Assembly: GCF_004193175.1 (NCBI RefSeq)
Contig: NZ_SAUH01000001.1
Span: 3,350,501 to 3,414,500, forward strand
Direction: 5' to 3'
DNA length: 64,000 nt
Source of the DNA: Streptomyces sp. RFCAC02
GTDB lineage: Bacteria > Actinomycetota > Actinomycetes > Streptomycetales > Streptomycetaceae
The notes below the pieces were generated by a model that ran no database searches, had not been told where the DNA came from, and saw only the letters and a list, made by a program, of their open reading frames with translations. How positions within the stretch are numbered: position 1 is the stretch's first letter; each line of letters opens with the position of its first letter. Below, one piece after another: positions 28,101 to 31,100 of this stretch. The translations under genes and the position numbers were made by a program.

Positions 28101-31100
28101 CCTGACCCGGCTCACCGACCCGGCGGACCCCGCCACCACCGGGACGATCGGCTACGCCTACCTCCCCGTGAGCGGCGGGGCGATCACCCTGCGGGGCGAC
28201 AACGGCGCCCTGCTGCACAACGGCCTGACCGTCGACCGGCTGCGGAGCGGCGCGTTCCGGCTCGGCGACGGGGGGCGGACGGTCTCCCGGTACGACGCGA
28301 CCGGCCGGTTCGAGTTCGAGGCGCTGACGCTCGACCACCGCGGCCTCACGGCGGCGGGCAGCTACGTCCGGATCACCAGCGCCACCATCGGCCGGGCCGA
28401 GTACCGCTCGTACCGGCTGCTTGACGCCCACATGGAGTTCATGGACACCGTGCGCACCGGCGCGCGCGGGGAGCCGGGCGGTGCCGACACCGGCTTCCGC
28501 GCCGAGGGCGAGGGCAGCCAGGTGTGGCTGTTCGACGGTGAAGGGCGCCTGGACAAGCACATCGGCGCGGCGGACGCGGCGAACAACAACGCGCGCACCG
28601 CGACCGTCCGGTTCCAGGGCGAGAACGGCACGACGACCACGGAGTCGTTCACCGTCGTGGAGCTGTCGGACGGCGTCGGCCGCCGCTACCTCACCACGGA
28701 CCCGGCGGCCATGGAGATCCGTCTCCTGGACGGCGAGCTGGAGCCGACGCTCCAGCACGGCACGATCACCTTCCGGGACAACCGCTACCGGATCGAAGGC
28801 CCCGTCACCGGATCCAGTGGGCAGCCCGGCTTCCGCAACAACGAGTACAGCGTGTACGAGGCGAACGGGCGCCTCGTCGAGCAGCGCATCAACGCCGTCT
28901 TCCGCAAGGGGCTGGTGCGGGACCAGTACTTCCGCCTCGACTTCACGTACGACGACGCGGGCAAGGCGTCCGGCACCTGGGAGCGCTGGCGCGGCGGCAA
29001 CCGGCCGCCGGCGCAGGCCAGGTGGCTCGACCGCGGCATCGTGGACACCAAGGGCCTGGGCGCGGGCCACATCACGCTGACCACCTTCAAGGAGGGCTTC
29101 GTCTTCGAACGCCGCCCCCTCGCGAACGGCAACTTCCTCGACGCCCACACCGGCGGCAGCGTCACCGGCTTCGTCAACCGCAGGGCAGGTATCCCGTGGG
29201 GCCTCACCGAACGCGAGCGCTGGGTCGAGCTCACGCCCGGCGGCGACTTCGTGGACCACGGCATCCGGATCTGGGGCACCAGCCGCCGCACCTGGTTCGA
29301 CTACCACGACCAGCTCCACGTCACCCGGACCCCGGCCGGACCGGTGCGCCACTACCGCGAGTCGCCCGACGGCGGCTACGTCATCGCCGAACGGGACGGC
29401 CGGGGCGCCCCGTTCGCGTTCCGCACCGGGGACACCGGCTCCTGGCACCGCTACGACGCCGACTTCCGGCACGTCGCCCAGGGCCGGCGGTCGTGGCACC
29501 GGCTCGGCAACGGCTGGACCGACCGCATGCCCGACCCGCGCACCGGCGCCCTCACCGAGGTCAACGTGAAGACCGGCTCGATGGCGTACACCGGCGTCCG
29601 CAGCTACAAGGCGTTCGACATCGGCCCCGACGGCCTGCCGAAGGACACCTGGACCTCCATCTCCCCGCAGGGCAAGGAGTCCGGCTCCGCCAAGCTGGCG
29701 GCCGACGGCACGTTCCTCGAGATCCGGCGCATCGCCGAACAGCGCCCGCCCAACCTGTACCGGTGGCTGCTCAGCTCCGAGATGCGCGGCATGGACCTCG
29801 GCACCGCGTCGTGGCGGCACATGGTCAGGCCCGACTGGTCCCTGCCGGCGGCGGGCCGCTGGGCGAACACCACCGACCGCGCCACCTGGGTCCTCGACAG
29901 CAAGCTCCAGACGTTCGACTGGCGGGCGGGCACGCAGTCCGGCATCGCCGTCCTGAGCCAGCGCGGCTTCAACTCGCTCTTCGTCGACCAGCAGGCCCAC
30001 GTGGCGGGCGAGATCCGGAAGCTGGCCAATGGCAGCGAGCTGAAGGCCGGGTTCGACGTCGCCGTCCCGAAGATCGACGGCGACGACGTCGACCGGGTGA
30101 CCGGCTACCTGCCGTGGACCGAGGGCAAGGACAAGCTGTCGGGCCACCGGACCTTCGAACGGGACGACTTCGACGCCGTCCCGCCGCCGGCCGCCACCGG
30201 CAGATCCGTGGACGACGTCCTGTGGCAGGACCGCTACACCCGCGACCTCGCGGACGGCGACTGGTACACGCCCAACCCGGGCAAGGAATGGCACGTCATC
30301 CGGATGGGCTTCAAGGACGGCACCATCCTCGACTACCACCCGCGCCCCGCGACACGTCCCGCCGACGCCAGGGGCGACGACGGCATCGACTTCCGGCGCA
30401 CCGTCCACGCGGACCGCAGCGCGCCGCCCGTCCGGCGCACGGCCGTCGACGAGGACCTGCCGGACGGCACCACGACGGTCACCAGGGCGTCGGGCGACGC
30501 CGAGCGCGTCGTCGACCCCGCCGCCTACCCGGAGGGCGACTGGACGCTCGTCACCCACCAGGGCAAACTCCTGGCGCGCAAGGACACCCTGCCGACGGGC
30601 GCCCTCGGCGTGGCCGGCGACGAGGTCGGGATCGTCAGCGTCTACACGTCGGGCAAGGCCACCTGGCGCGTCGAGGGAACCGAGACCGGGGGCGTCAGGA
30701 AGCTCGCCTCGAAGAACCAGTTCGACCACATCAACTACTTCGACCGCGAGTCGTTCCGCGACTACCAAAACGGCCTGCTGGAGCGCGAACACCGCGTCCT
30801 CGCCGACGGCGTCACCGTCGACGCGTGGCTCGTCTCCCGCCGGACGCGCCCGGACGGGACGACGGCCGAGGTGTGGAACTGGCGCAAGACGGACGCCCAC
30901 GGCAACGTCCTGGACTTCGGCCGGCAGGACGACCGGGTCCGCGTCTGGCTGGACGGCGACCGCGTCCTGCCCGGCTGGCGGCGCGGCGCGCGCTGGGAGG
31001 ACCGCCTCCACGACGCCCCCGCCGCGACCGGGACCACCACCGGTACCGCCACGGCCACGACCCCCGACGCCCGCCCCTACGTCGTCGTGCAGGAGATCCC